Source: Theristus sp. LFF4_11 (lineage: Eukaryota > Nematoda > Chromadorea > Monhysterida > Xyalidae). Taken from it: a DNA stretch of 64,000 nt. How positions within the stretch are numbered: position 1 is the first letter of the stretch; every line of letters starts with the position of its first letter. The notes beneath the pieces were generated by a model. The model saw nothing but the letters and a program-made list of their open reading frames with translations. It was not told the origin of the DNA and made no database searches. The DNA is taken from the NCBI GenBank assembly GCA_030248135.1, contig JASANC010005472.1, forward strand, positions 45,857 to 109,856, read 5' to 3'. This document shows, one piece after another, positions 21,914 through 34,595 of the stretch. A program made the translations under genes and the position numbers.

Positions 21914-22899
21914 TCTAAAAATGCGGGAGACGCATATAAAAGAAGGAATATGGCTTTGTGTAAGCAGTGAGAGACTTGGCTCGACAACTCTTTTCAAGTC
22001 TCTGATGTGGTACACACGGATACAAGTACATAAAAGCTATATTTTTGCGCCGCGTTTGTTTTACTGAAAAGTGTAAAACAGTTTTAAAATTATTTTTTAA
22101 CTGTCCTTTTCAGTTTAGTCCGAAATCACATCATGTGCGAAATTCTGTTGTTGTTGTTGTTGTGATTTTTAGGCGATGTTTTTAGCCAGGGCTAACCCAG
22201 AGAAGCGTACAGAACACCATTGAGTAGGGCGCCCATCGAGTTTTCTCTGTCATTAAGTGCCTATACACCCCTCGGCGGGGTTCGATCCCCCGAGCGCACA
22301 GACTGTAGTCTAACACACTACCACCAGGCCACGAGGGTGGCAAATTCTGTGCAGAACTTCTGTAAATCAAGAATCTGTAAATTCTGTGCAAAAACAGAAA
22401 AATCAGAGACTGCAAAACATTGTTTCATGTGGTTTTATTGTTGCTAACGTACGCATCCCTGTGTACACACCAGCATCAGTGACAAAAAGGTGTTGTCTTC
22501 CGTTGATTTTCAGCCTTTTTACCAAACTCTAGTGGCAGGAAAAACTGTCTGTCCCGTGAGTCGTTGCCTTTGCCACAGAAGGAGACCTTGCGTTCCCTAA
22601 TGCCTCTGCGATACACTTTGTCCTGGGCAAACCAGTATCAGCGATCTGAAGTCTGATCGTTATTTTAGTGGTTTTAGTGGTCGCTAAATGCCCGAAATAC
22701 CGCAAATGTTGAAGTTTTAATTGTCTACAAAGTACATGTGCAACCGAAATAGTGAATAAACGGCGCAAAAATATGGCTCTTATGTACTTGTATCCGTGTG
22801 TACCACATCAGAGACTTGAAAAGAGTTGTCGAGCCAAGTCTCTCACTGCTTACACAAAGCCATATTCCTTCTTTTATATGCGTCTCCCGCATTTTTAGA
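21914..22899. mobile_element. 986-bp non-autonomous element with long inverted ends
   Basis: The ends are inverted repeats of about 150 bp that start TCTAAAAATGCGGGAGACGC and run past ctcgacaactcttttcaagtc to gcgccg. TA flanks both ends (21912-21913 and 22900-22901), which fits a Tc1/mariner-type target. No transposase frame is seen inside. A SINE has inserted into its centre. Confidence 0.82.
22149..22341 (-). mobile_element. tRNA-derived SINE, copy 2
   Basis: Read on the minus strand, the head has an A box close to consensus (TGGCCTGGTGG) and a B box (GGATCGAACCCC). The body and the CAA-repeat tail match copy 1. A 9-bp target duplication, aaattctgt, lies at 22140-22148 and 22342-22350. The SINE is nested in the 986-bp TIR element. 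Confidence 0.9.
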
Positions 22900-22989
22900 T
22901 AATATTCTGACTTTTAAATAAGTCCCGAAGGTCGAACCAAATTCACATCTCGTTGGTCACACATTCTTCTAAACCCCGGGTACCTCAGG

Positions 22990-24170
22990 GTTTTCATTTT
23001 TTGCTTTTTGGGCCGATTTCGCTTATGCTAATTCTACGGCCGATTCGACCGACATCGTCACGATTCAGTATCTAGAATTGCTCACATAAGAAAACTGACC
23101 CAAAAGCCGTGATCGGCGCAATGAATTACCATGGACAACACAGTTTTTTGCATTTGGACCGATTTTGCTAATTTCCACTGCGGTTCGCCCGAAATCTCAC
23201 GATTCAGTATCTAGAGTTGCTCACATAAAAAACTAACCCAAAATCCGTGATCAGCGCATTGAATTACCCTGGGTAACACCTTTTTCTTGTTTTTCGTTTC
23301 TGGACCGATTTCGCCAATTTCCACGGCCGATTCGCCCGAAATCGTCACGATTCAGCATCAAGAGTTGCTCACATAATAAAACTAACCCAAAACCCGTAAT
23401 CAGCGCATTAAATTACCCTGGGAAACACCCTTTTCTTGTTTTTCGTTTCTGGACCGATTTCGCCAACTTCCACGGCCGATTCGCCCGAAATCGTCACGAT
23501 TCAGTATCTAGAGTTGCTCACATAAAAAACTAACCCAAAATCCGGGATCAGCGCATTGAATTACCCTGGAAAACAACCTTTTCTTGTTTTTCGTTCCTGG
23601 ACCGATTTCGCCAACTTCCACGGCCGATTCGCCCGAAATCGTCACGATTCAACATCTAGAGTTGCTCACGTAAGAAAACTAACCCAAAATTCGTGATCAG
23701 CGCATTGAATTACCCTGGAAAACACCCTTTTCTTGTTTTTCGTTCCTGGACCGATTTCGCCAATTTCCACGGCCGATTCGCCCGAAATCGTCACGATTCA
23801 ACATCTAGAGTTGCTCACATAAGAAAACTAACCCAAAATTCGTGATCAGCGGATTGAATTACCCTGGAAAACACCTTTTTCTTGTTTTTCGTTCCTGGAC
23901 CGATTTCGCCAACTTCCACGGCCGATTCGCCCGAAATCGTCACGATTTAGCATCTAGAGTTGCTCACGTAAAAAAACTAACCCAAAATTCGTGATCAGCG
24001 CATTGAATTACCCTGGAAAACACCCTTTTCTTGTTTTTCGTTCTTGGACCGATTTCGCCGATTTCCACGGCCGATTCGCCCGAAATCGTCACGATTCAGC
24101 ATCTAGAGTTGCTCACGTAAGAAAACTAACCCAAAATCCGTGATCAGCGCATTGAATTCCTACGGACTGA
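22990..24170. repeat. Satellite array, 148-149-bp period
   Basis: About eight units are seen. The marker gattcagcatctagagttgc, with small changes, starts at 23062, 23201, 23349, 23498, 23646, 23795, 23944 and 24093. The spacing is thus 148-149 bp except for a shorter first unit of 139. Each unit also has accgatttcgccaa, acggccgattcgcccgaaat and gtgatcagcgcattgaatta. The units are very alike; the first two differ most. Confidence 0.92.
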
Positions 24171-24224
24171 ACATTTCTCCTATTTTTCGTAGCTCAGACA
24201 AAATTTGTAAGAGTGAAAAATTGA

Positions 24225-24565
24225 TACCCAGTCAAAATGCTACCAACTTTAAAAAATGCACAATTTTGACGCAAAAAAATGCCCGGGCAAAAAAATAAAC
24301 TAAATTTTCAGAATATACGGATGAAATTACCCTAGGAAACATTTTTGTTCAACCGTGAAAGTGTCCCAGCTAAAAATTGAAAGGGCGAACACTTAAAACC
24401 AGGTAAAAACCCTTCGATTTTTGAAAAATGCCCATTTTTACCCAAAAAGTGGGTCGGGGCAAAAAATTAACCCAATTTTCAAAATCTCCAGGTGAAATTA
24501 CCCCAGGAAACATTTTTGTTTGACTGTGAAAGTGTCGCAGGTAAAAATTGAAAGGGCGAACACAT
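24225..24565. repeat. Two-copy direct repeat of about 180 bp
   Basis: The words aggaaacatttttgtt, gtgaaagtgtc and aaaaattgaaagggcgaaca occur twice, at about 24334-24390 and 24505-24560. The segment between contains the matching aaaatgcccatttttaccca words. It follows the satellite directly and shares its gaaattaccc phrase. Confidence 0.7.
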
Positions 24566-25665
24566 ATGATTACATACCAGAAAAAAAAATAGAAACAAAA
24601 ATAAGTAACACTGTTTTCAGAATAGGTTTTTCGTGTCTACAGCGTATGAAAAGTTGTCCGATAAAAATTTTTTCGCGGCTCCAAGCACAACTTTGGGTGT
24701 TCGTTTCGTGTGCACAGGAGCAGGTTTATAGCTTATAGTATGCTCGCTGGAGGCAGCGAGCAAATTTGAAAAAAGCGCGCGAGGGAATATTCAGCCATAT
24801 AATGCGTGATGCGCTCTCCGCTCGCTGCGCTCGCTCGCGCATCCGCATGATTATTATCTGCAAAACTTTTGCAAACGTTCAATGGAGACAGCTATGTGAT
24901 TTACAACAACAATCCACTGATCTAATTACTGCCGAGAAAATCGCTGTTATGGGAAGATTGAGTCTCTAATCAAAACAATAACTGGATGCAACAATATTGT
25001 GTTGTAAAGAAATTTGCGAAAATCACAAAAAAAACGAATAAGACTACTGTTGGCAATAAATAAACTGGACCAGAGAACAGACACATGACACACCAGTAAC
25101 TCTTTTTAGCACGGAAACATCACAACATCAAGAAAAAACACAAATAAACCACGTCTTTCTTCAGAAAAAGGAATGTCACACGATATCAATCACACCGAAC
25201 ATAAACAACGAGAAATGGAGTTGAAACATATCAACTGTTCAGCAGTACTTCATCACAAAAAAGCTACGCACATTCAATGGTTTGCATTGCAAGACGAAAA
25301 ACCCTGTGTATTTACAAAATCTCAAAACTGCGTTTATCCCGAACTAACGTAACGTATTATTGCGTCCTAATTCAATGGAGCGAAATTGCTGAATAATTTT
25401 CCACAAACAACAGAGTGAGTGAGGCAACGTAACGAAATTAGTGGAAGTGGGACTACCACTGTGACAAAAAAATACAATTCACTGCCAGGGTATATATTCA
25501 CCGCGTGTGGAAAAAAAACCGCTGTAAAACGGTTACAATGGGACAAAAAATTAAAACTGTAACTAAACAATTACTGACTGAGACAGAAAACTGGAACTTG
25601 CTTCAGAAAATTAAGAAAATTGAGAGGAAATTACAACGTAAGTATTTTTGAAGAAAAAGTTTAAT
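24566..25665. other. Intergenic, no gene seen
   Basis: This is AT-rich, with a GC-rich patch near 24770-24850 (repeated gctcgct words). It includes the 3' flank of V-ATPase subunit E. No coding exon is recognised. Confidence 0.45.
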
Positions 25666-28600
25666 TCAGTCGTTGAATCGTCGATTCGGGTTCGCACCAA
25701 ACAACAGTGTACGGCATTCGGGAAGCATCTGACAGTAAAATTATAAATAACATTGTTAAAGACGAAAATTTTGCTTTTTCTTGTTTTCTCGTCTTTTCAA
25801 TCAATCTATTACTCACGCAACCACACAACAAATCAACACCCACTCAGATACAACAAGACAAATACAACTCAGTCTTTTTCCAAAAGCTATTTGTGCATGT
25901 GGATTAAAAAAAGACACAAAACACTATTTCACAAGTCTCATTCATTCTGAAATTTGGAATTGTCCTTCAGGGGAAAGATTGTGGTTGGCCGAACACCACC
26001 AGCTGATAATTCTGAAGACTAAACAAACGACAAGGCCGTCGAACCTAACAGAACACAAGTTTTGTTTGCGTGCCAAATGCAAGTTTCAATTTTTCAGCTG
26101 CGCTGGCCGCAATATGAAAGGAAAAAGGACACAGCTATGCCTTCGTTGACGTCTCCGTGATTCAGCCAGACACGGCTTCAGCTTTGTTCCTCGTTGCAGA
26201 GCGGCCGTTGCTGTGTCTGTCTGTGCGCAGCGCAACACACGCTCTGTTCCGTTTTGTGTTCCTGTCTGTCTGAAGTCTGACTCTGCAGAACTTTCAGCAC
26301 GGTCAGCTGGCACTCTTCAGCTGAAGAGACTTCAGTTTCCAGAAAAGCAATATTGCAATAAAAGTGGCCGGTTTTTTTTGGCGGCAACACAAGTGTTTAG
26401 GCTTGACGGTCTGTCTACAAAAAGTAATAAAAAACATCGACTAATACACTCGGACCAGCGCTGAGCGATGCAGAGCACTGCCAAACGCTCTGGAAAACTA
26501 ATCAGATTATGCAAAACGCTACACTTGTTCGGTCGGCATTCTCAGCTGGAAATGGAATAGACCAGACTGTCCTGAAATTGGGTTTTAGCATTCTGTTCTG
26601 GACATTTCGACATGTCTAGAAAAGGAATGAAGAAAGGCGTGTTTTTCGTTTGCGGAACACTCAACGATTGGATGCTCCCAACATTTCAAGCAGTCTTAGT
26701 GAACTTGTTTCCTGAAACACCGCTGAAGTAGCGTTCAATGCGTGAATATGCATAAATTAGTGACCGTTCACGTGGAAATTAGTTCAGAAATATCAGACAG
26801 AAACAAGTTGGATGCACTGGTTCACATTGATCAATCATTCTGTACGCGAGGAGAAATTACTTCAGGAGGATGAAATGAAGCGCTACCATGGAGCATCAAT
26901 TGGCGAACTAGACAACGCCAACCAGAGACGGCGGTAATGGAAAAATTCAATCTCTTTGCCCGCCAAGGCAAATAAACCAACCGCACTGGTGAAACAAAAA
27001 AAAAGCTGAAACAGTACAGTTCTGGAAACGCGGAAGATAAAAGTGAACAGGACACTGGGGAGCACGACTGTAGACTAGACGTCGCTGGTTCGTTTGTTCA
27101 AACGTACAGTAGAAACTGGCAGGCAGCACACAAATGAGACTGGAGCAGAAATGCGGTAAGCTGGTGGCAGACAGAATGCATTTGTTTTCTCGCAAGTAGA
27201 CACACACGACACATGGCATGCAGAAAGTGGCAGATTGGTGACAATGCTTACAGGCACGATGCATGAAAAAAACCATTCCATTCTCATTCCGTGCCTTCCA
27301 GTTTTGACAAAAGGCGGTCCGCTATCGTTAGTAATGAATAGCCAGTTTTGTGACACTGACTCTAAAAGCATGTGGCTTGGCTGGCCTAAAGAAGAACACA
27401 ATTCAATATTCAAACAGAGGTGCTTGCTTGAAAAACTTAGCGATGCGTAGGTATGTCATCACGTTTGCAGATATACTGTAAGCTTCTCTTTTGCTGATAA
27501 GCACAAATAAACGTTGGAAAAGCAAAAAATGTGAAATATGCGCTTTGAACCTGGATAAATTGAACAAAATGGCTGCATCAATTTCCTGATTATGAAACGA
27601 ATGAAAAGTGACGAAACATGAAATAGCCCAGAATCAAAACAAGAAGCAGTGTAATGATGACTAAACAGGAAATAAAACCCAATTGCAAAGCTATCATGGC
27701 ACAAAAGGCGACGGATCAGTGATGCATCTTTTGGCGACTACACACTCACATCCAGTTTTGTCGTTGGTGTTCCGTCCGCGTTTCTTTTTTCCATGCCCTG
27801 CAAAGACTGGCTGCAGAGCAGAACGGAAACGATTTTTTTGCACTGCATTGCCGGTTGGGTCGAACCAATATAAACCTCAAATGGTTCCGAATTATGGCAA
27901 GCTCGCTCAACTGAACAGTGCTGTCGTTGAATGTTTGTCGAAGCAAAAACGCAAAGTAAATGGAAGCAAAAAATCAAACGGAACGCAAGTAAAAAAGCGC
28001 TCACAAGAAACACACGTGTTTCACCGCACTTTTATCGCTGTGCGCCTGCGCTGGTGCAGAAAGTTGCCAAGAACTGAAAATGATACATTTTCGAAAAAGA
28101 AATTGACTAAAAACGCGTGCCTGCATACACGCCCCTTTTCTGCACTGGAAACTGCCAAGAAACATCCACCAACATAGGTTAAGAAAAACACGGTGAACTT
28201 TGAACGAGTGGCCAAGGTGACACGTGAAGTGCACGTGGCATTGGCAACATCCACAACATGCGCTCGTTGTCGTCGTCGCTGCTTAGCAGTGTAATTTATA
28301 ATTCTGTCATTGCGTTTGCGTGATAGGAGGATTAGGCCACAAGCCAAAATGGAACAAACCGAGGCGGAATACAAGAGAGGGGCGGGCGCGACACAGCAGC
28401 ACTGCACCGACTGCACAGCACAGCGCCATCGAATGCAGCACAGCTACAGCCCTACAACAATTCAAACCACACCAGCCCGATGTGCTAAAGCCAAACGACA
28501 CGGAAAGTCCAGCGACACTTCTCGCGAGTTTTTGCAATTTTCTCCAAATGACCAATTTTTCCGGCCTTCACGGTCTATCTGTAGACGGGGAGTTGTGCCA

Positions 28601-31600
28601 TTTTTAACCGTCTCAGACAATCACTTGCGAAACCTATCAGCTGCGTTCCTCCCACATATAGGCTCGGAAAGGAGGATGTGGAGAGTAATACAAAACCTGC
28701 GGTTCAGCGTTAGACACGCGAGCGAGCGAGCTAGCTGAGTGCGCGGACAGGCAGCCAGCTAGCAGCGCTAGAGCACGCAGGCGCATGCATATGAGCCGTA
28801 GTGCACTGTGAGCAGGAGCGAAGCAACGCGCTGAACTGAATATATTGACTGGCACTGACGCGAGTGGACGCAGTGACAGCGATGGAGAGACAGCACAGAA
28901 CGCGCGCAATCACATGGCCAAACTTTGTTGGCATGGCACCAACAGCGAACACACGCTCGCTGTCGCCGCAAATGTTCCCGAAAAAATTTGTACAACGTTG
29001 CACGATAATGCGTTTCTGGTTTGGCACGAATGTGGAGCGAACTTTTTTTCAGATCCCATTTGCAAACATTGGGAAAGCGTTCGGAATTCAGATCCGAATA
29101 TTAAGCAAAAAGTCAACGAGAGACAGGCTTGTTCGGAAATTGACCTGAAGAAAAATGAGACCACCAAGAAACAGAACAGCAGCCACTCACTCAAACACAC
29201 GATCACACAGCACCAGATAAGCGAATTCTCTTTTAAAGAAACCGCTCAGCAGTTTCCAAGATGCGTGATACAAACAAACTGCAAGAGAAGAACGCTGACT
29301 GATTTGAAAAAGAGAACATTTTGTGCACCTTTTGACTAATCAGTTCAAGTCGACTTTCAAGCGTTGAGACGACGCGAATCTTGCCAGCCTTGCCGTACAA
29401 TTCAACACCGCCGGCGCACTCGGGAGGCAGCCAATTCTTCTTGTCGATTGTCACCTGAAAATCAGCTTGTTCTTCAATCAGTATTCAAATAAAGTCATCA
29501 CTTAAGACCCATTCTGTTATAATACTGTTGCATGGTAAACAAAGAAACAAACAAACCAAACACGAACGCACACGACACGCGAGCTGCTGCGCTTCTTTGT
29601 GCTTGTGAAACAGTACTTGTTGTTTGTTGTAACAGTGCATGTTTTCAGTTCAGTCAGACCAGGACATTATCATCGAGAAAAAATGATCTGATCTTATGAC
29701 TTCAAGAGGGACACATCACTGATCACCGAAATGCACAGAACCATCCTGCAGCTTGGTTGATTTGGGTGGTTTTCTGTCAACGACTTGTGTTTCACTAAGT
29801 TTTTAATTGACAACGTGGGATTGGCAAAAAAACGTGTCTTTGAAAGCGGCCGCAAGACAAAAACCAGGAGCGTCAAAAAAGTCATTTGCTACAGAACACC
29901 ACTTTTAAGTTGAGTCAACCAAAAACAAAACAAATAATACACGGTTCTCCATCGTTTTTAAAATCGAAATTTTGAAAGATCCCTAAAAGCCCTTTTTTCG
30001 CTGTTTCACTTCACAGCCGCACGGTTTTTTAACATTGCCAATCCCAGACGGTGCATAGTATAATTTACATCTGTACTTTGACTTTCCCAGTAAAAACCAA
30101 AAACACACACTGACAAACAACCTTCATGTCTTTCTTGGCGTCTTTTTTCGCAGTTGCAATACAGCCGGGCAAAAGTTCTTCGACTAAGGGCACGTCGCGT
30201 TGTCTGCAGCGCAGGGTGCATTCGGATTCAAGCAGTTGAAAAAGAGACTGAAACGATGAACACGTTGAAAATACACCATCTGGATAAGGAAATGAGAACG
30301 ACATTTGCAAAACAACAAGAACTCCAAAAATCTGCGTTTCTTTAGGTGGCTTAACAGGTGCATTTAAGAATTTGCATCAGAAATTGCAGCATTTGCCCGA
30401 GTCTTCACCGACTCACCGTGGCAATTTTGAATTGCCACATTAAGCAGGACATTTAGAACTAATTTCCTTTCAGCATCTGCAAACGCTGAGCCAAAAAATA
30501 AACATTTGTCACAAACCAAACGTATTGAAGCCGATTAACCGATGTACTGTTTTCAAAACCAAAAATCTGCCTCTGCTCACCGACAAAATCAAGCCTTCTA
30601 GTACTTTTCGGTAACGATTTTGATCAGTGCATAATTGAGTCAGCCGAGCGCACGCCTCATCGAGCACGTTCTTTATGTGATCTTCCCGAGCCTGAGACAA
30701 CCAGTTTCTTTCTTTATTTTGGTTTCGACTGGACTCAACGCGCAGATAGGTAAGCAGTTTTATCCATGGAATTCAAAATTGGTGAAGTGGTCCGATCCGA
30801 TTCTCCTAAATAGGGTCGGGTCACTTAAGGGGCATTCATGAAGCAGTATTTAGTGACCGCGTAGCTACGTTTTATAACACAGCTGCGCGTCACTGAATAC
30901 TGCTCACGAATGCCGCGTTAGGCCATTTTGAATTGCACATAAACAATGAAACTAGTTTCTTTTCTACGTCTGCAAACGCATTGAGTCGCAGTCGCAGAAC
31001 CTAAAAAATTGATAATACTCATGTCTACATGTCTCATGGAACGCTGAAAAGAACAAAATGCAAGATAGCCAAGCTCAGCTCTGGTTTTCATACGCTGTCC
31101 AACAAAACCATAAACGGACTGAACCTGACCCGAGTTTAAAAAAAACTCGAGTTAAAGAGTGTTATCGTTGCAAACAACTCAAACAAAATGCGACGTTATC
31201 ACCAACCTTCAGCACTTTCAATCGCGCCTGATTAAGCATGTTTGAACTCTGAATCTTTCGCTGTAACTCCACTTGTTTCTCCTTCTTCTCGTAGTATTCC
31301 ATGATTTTCGTTCGTTGCTGTTGCACGAGTCGACCCTGCAACCGAAGCATCATACTCGATATCGAATGTTTTGACAAGTTTTTAAAAAACTTCAAAACTG
31401 TGGCATTTTTATCATTGGTGGTATAAAAGAATATAAACAACAGCAGTAAGCTACTGGCAAACTCAAGACTGCATGCACGTTCGCTACGACAGTGCTCGCA
31501 AACGAGCGAAGCATAACCTTTTCAATGTTGAACTCCTCCTCTGCTTTCGCCTCGATCTCTTCAGCTTTCTCGTTTGCCTCTTGCTCAATGAATGCCATCA

Positions 31601-31643
31601 TATGGCGCAGTTGCTTCTGGACATCGTTGTCGGACAGACCCAT
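25666..31643 (-). CDS. V-type proton ATPase subunit E
   Basis: Six exons: 31643-31518, 31335-31207, 30691-30581, 30247-30122, 29454-29329 and 25728-25666. They join in phase 0 throughout and give 226 residues, equal to human subunit E1. Subunit E is part of the peripheral stalk that ties the V1 head to the membrane sector of the proton pump. Motifs in order are [69 protein letters not shown] and a last exon whose core is FGANPNRRF. The long coiled-coil N terminus is intact. The last intron is 3.6 kb and the last exon codes for only 20 residues. Repeats sit in introns 2 and 3. Confidence 0.95.
25729..29328 (-). other. Long last intron of V-ATPase E
   Basis: It runs from donor GTGCAC to acceptor TTACTGTCAG. 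Plus-strand frames inside (for example 28845-29339) have no recognisable similarity. A GC-richer stretch lies at 28300-29000. I see no clear mobile element here. Confidence 0.6.
30400..31030. repeat. Intron-associated repeat family in V-ATPase E introns 2-3
   Basis: Segments in two adjacent introns (30400-30490 and 30770-31030) share the words ccattttgaattgcacat, cgcattgagtcgcag, agaacc and attgataat. Similar copies are in TMX2 intron 2, AKR2 intron 5, SGF29 intron 3, the importin gene and the gene at the right edge. The copy at 30770-31030 is split by the 90-bp MITE. Confidence 0.75.
30828..30917. mobile_element. 90-bp MITE with TTA target duplication, copy 2
   Basis: The ends are AGGGGCATTCATGAAGC and GCTCACGAATGCCGCG, with TTA on both sides (30825-30827 and 30918-30920). 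It interrupts the intron-associated repeat family: intact copies at 3530-3545 and 63550-63575 show the joined site, with one TTA. Confidence 0.88.
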
Positions 31644-32099
31644 GCTGGTTGACACTGGCTATGGAGGCTGCAGAGCAGATTGATATTTGAAAATAATACG
31701 AAGTGCTCTCGAATTCAAGATGTGATTGAATATCGACACCGATGCGTAGTCGAAGGTCTTCTTGTTTGAACTAAATAAAAGGAAATTGATCACAATCACA
31801 ATCACTGAACTTTTCTCACTGATCTTTGCGTCTTTCGTCTCACTGCATCAAAAATTATTGTCTTCGAAAACATAAACTAAGTAAATTTTGACCAAAATTG
31901 ACCATTTGTGCTCAAAATTCTTGAAAATTTTGCTAGGGTAACTAAAAAAACGCACTTATGCTTAATTCAGTTCTTGTTTATCGCTTGTCAGCGTTTAGCT
32001 ATTTATCTAATTTTAAAATTTTGACAAAATCGAAAAATTTTCCTCCAATATGCTCTGAAAACCTCATTTTGACATGTTTATAAACTTAAACAATTTTTC
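31644..32099. other. Upstream of V-ATPase E, no gene seen
   Basis: AT-rich promoter side of the V-ATPase gene. No element is recognised before the repeat-rich zone. Confidence 0.45.
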
Positions 32100-34500
32100 T
32101 TTTTGTAAAACCGTCAGCAGTCGATTTTGGACCGTTTTAGACTTGAACAACTTTTGGGATAAAGTTTTTGAGCGTCACAAATTTTGGCTTTGTATTTCCA
32201 AATTCCAATGCAGACAAGGTAACAAGCATTTCGCCTCACAATGTGAATTCTAAGCGACAAGCGTCCGAGCTGCACCGTGACACCGTCTGCCCATAGTTGT
32301 TCTGGGCATAGCCTTGGGGGGGGGCCTCTGCTGGGCGAGGGAGGCCGGCGCCAGCCCCCCAAAAAAGTTTCGAATCTATCTCTATCAGAAGAGATTTTTC
32401 GGCTCAGTCAGTGTCCAGTTTTATAAAAGTGAGGATAAAGTCTACCAAAGTCTAAAGTCTAAAAAAAAGTCTATAAAGGACTTTTTATAAAAGTCTACTC
32501 TACTCCCTCCAGAGCCGAGGGTAAATTGGGCTCGGGCCTAGGGTTGTTAAACAAAAATGAAATTGAAAAAAAAGTGATTAAAAAAACAAAAATGCCGATT
32601 TTTTTTTAATTCGAAAAATTTTCCTCTAATATGCTCTGAAAACCTCAATTTTGGCACAATTTTTCGAAAGTTCAACAAAAAATTTCTTTGATTATACCTC
32701 GTAAAACCTTTAGCAGTCGATTTTGGACCGTTTTACCGACTGATTTTAGGCTTCGACAACATCTGCGATGAAGTTTTTGAGCGTCCCAAAGCTTGGCCTT
32801 CCATTTCCGATGCAGATAAGGTGACGATTCGCCTCGCAGTCGCAGAGCGTCCGATTGTGCTCGCTGGTCCGTTTGCAAGCGCTACGTTGTCTGGTTGCTG
32901 CTTCGTGTCGTGTCGTCGCGACACCATCAGAAGAAGTGATCGAATTTCAAGGCGGTATGTTTGTCTTCACTTTGGCATTAATTTAGCTGGGGACAATTAG
33001 TGACGTTTTGGAGGTCAAAACACAAGAAGAGGCATGGTGACGGTTTGGAAAAGGGGTAATTGAGGTCACCAAAACAAAATCTGCAAAGTTCCGCCACACG
33101 GGAGTCATTCGGGAGGCGCTTGCATATCATATGTGGTTCTTCGGACTCAGCAGCGAAAGCGGGACCACGGGGGAGGGGGGGGGTGGTTGCCAAATTGTAG
33201 AGGGGGGGGGGGTCAGGTGCCTTCTCGGTGAGGGGGGGGGTGCACGGGCAGCAAATTTTCCTGAGGGGGGTGAACTGGCAGAAAAATCTTGTGAGGGGGG
33301 GGGGTGCAGGGGATCGCACCAGTACCGTGGGCGGGGGGGGGGGGGGGGTGGGGGGGTACACCCCCCCAGAGCACCAGAGACCGTCGGGTGGGGGGGGTGG
33401 CGGGGGGCACCGTGCCACCCCCCCCCCCTAAAACCGGGCACCCCCCCCCATCGGACCCCCCCCCCCCTCGAAAATTTGGCCGACACCCCCCCACACCCCC
33501 CATGAAATTTTGTCTGGCGGAGACCCCCCCCCAAAATTTTCTGCACACCCTAATTTTTTTTCTCGAAAATCATGATTTTTTGTCTATAAAGTCTATAATA
33601 TAAGCTGAATATATGATAACTTGACCATCTTCATTGTAATTTCAAAGATTTTGCAGCTAAATTTAGCGTTTTTCCTTTAAAATTTAAGCGAAAAAATTTC
33701 ATGGGGGGGTGGGGGGTGGACCCCCCCACAGAAAATTTTGAAAAAATGCACCCCCCCAGGGGACCCCCCGGGGGGGTCCCACGTTACCATTGTTTGGACC
33801 CCCCCCTCACTTTTTGGTCGGCACCCCCCTTCGAAATTTTTTTTGGGCCCACGGTACTGGATCGCACGGGTAATACCAAATTTTTGCCTTAGAAAAACAC
33901 AGAAATTCTTGTAAAATACAGAATATTTTGTGCAAACAAGCTGCTTGTTTGGTCAGAAACAACAAAATCTATGCAGGGACAGACACAAACGTCAAGAAAA
34001 ATGCAAAAATTACGGTATTTTTGGAAAAAATTGAGATGAGATAGTTGACCACCGTGAGGCCGTGAGGGGGGGGGGGTGCGATCCCGTGTTTTCTCGCGGA
34101 GGGGGGGGGGGGGGGGACGGGGGAGTCTAGTCTGGTACCCGTGTCGAGGGAAAGGGGGGGCGGGAGGGGAGTACACGGGTATCTGCCTGCCCGTGCACGG
34201 GCAGGATTTTCGGCTGAGGGGGGGGGTGGACGGTGGACGGCAGCCCCCCCCCCCCCCCCCCCCGCACTTTTGCTCGTAATGCATCATTATTAAAACAGCT
34301 GCATCTGCAGTTCCGGTGCTCCTCCTCCAAAACACAGGAAAGAAAAAAATGCAAAAACTAAATTGATCATTTTCACCCTATCAAAAAGGCTTGGCTTAGG
34401 ATTAGGATTAGGTTCAGGATTAGGAACCTACAACGACTCATTACAAGCAACCTCAGATCAAAAATTAAAAAAAATCACTTTTAAGAATGTATACAAATCC
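32100..34500. repeat. Dispersed repeats with long G/C homopolymers
   Basis: Bases 32860-33130 match the family at 2290-2590. Bases 33165-33540 alternate runs of 7-18 G or C with short conserved words (gtgcacgggcagcaaatttt, cggccaaattttcgag). Bases 33566-33850 are the reverse complement of 35990-36290, including the word aaaatcatgattttttgtct, so the two blocks form an inverted pair about 2.1 kb apart. Bases 34060-34260 add more G and C runs. Many open frames here are only by-products of homopolymers. Confidence 0.8.
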
Positions 34501-34595
34501 TTTTGCTGCTGTTCGGACTCCCTGATTGATTTGATTTTTGAAATTAAAAAAAATTAAAAAAAAAACAAAAATGGCGATTTTTGTTTTTTTAACAA

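Noticed and set aside
22990..24170. CRISPR-like direct repeats
   Set aside because: Units abut with no unique spacers, and the genome is eukaryotic. It is a tandem satellite.
28845..29339. Plus-strand frame of 164 codons in the V-ATPase E intron
   Set aside because: It overlaps exon 5 in antisense and shows no domain or coding pattern.
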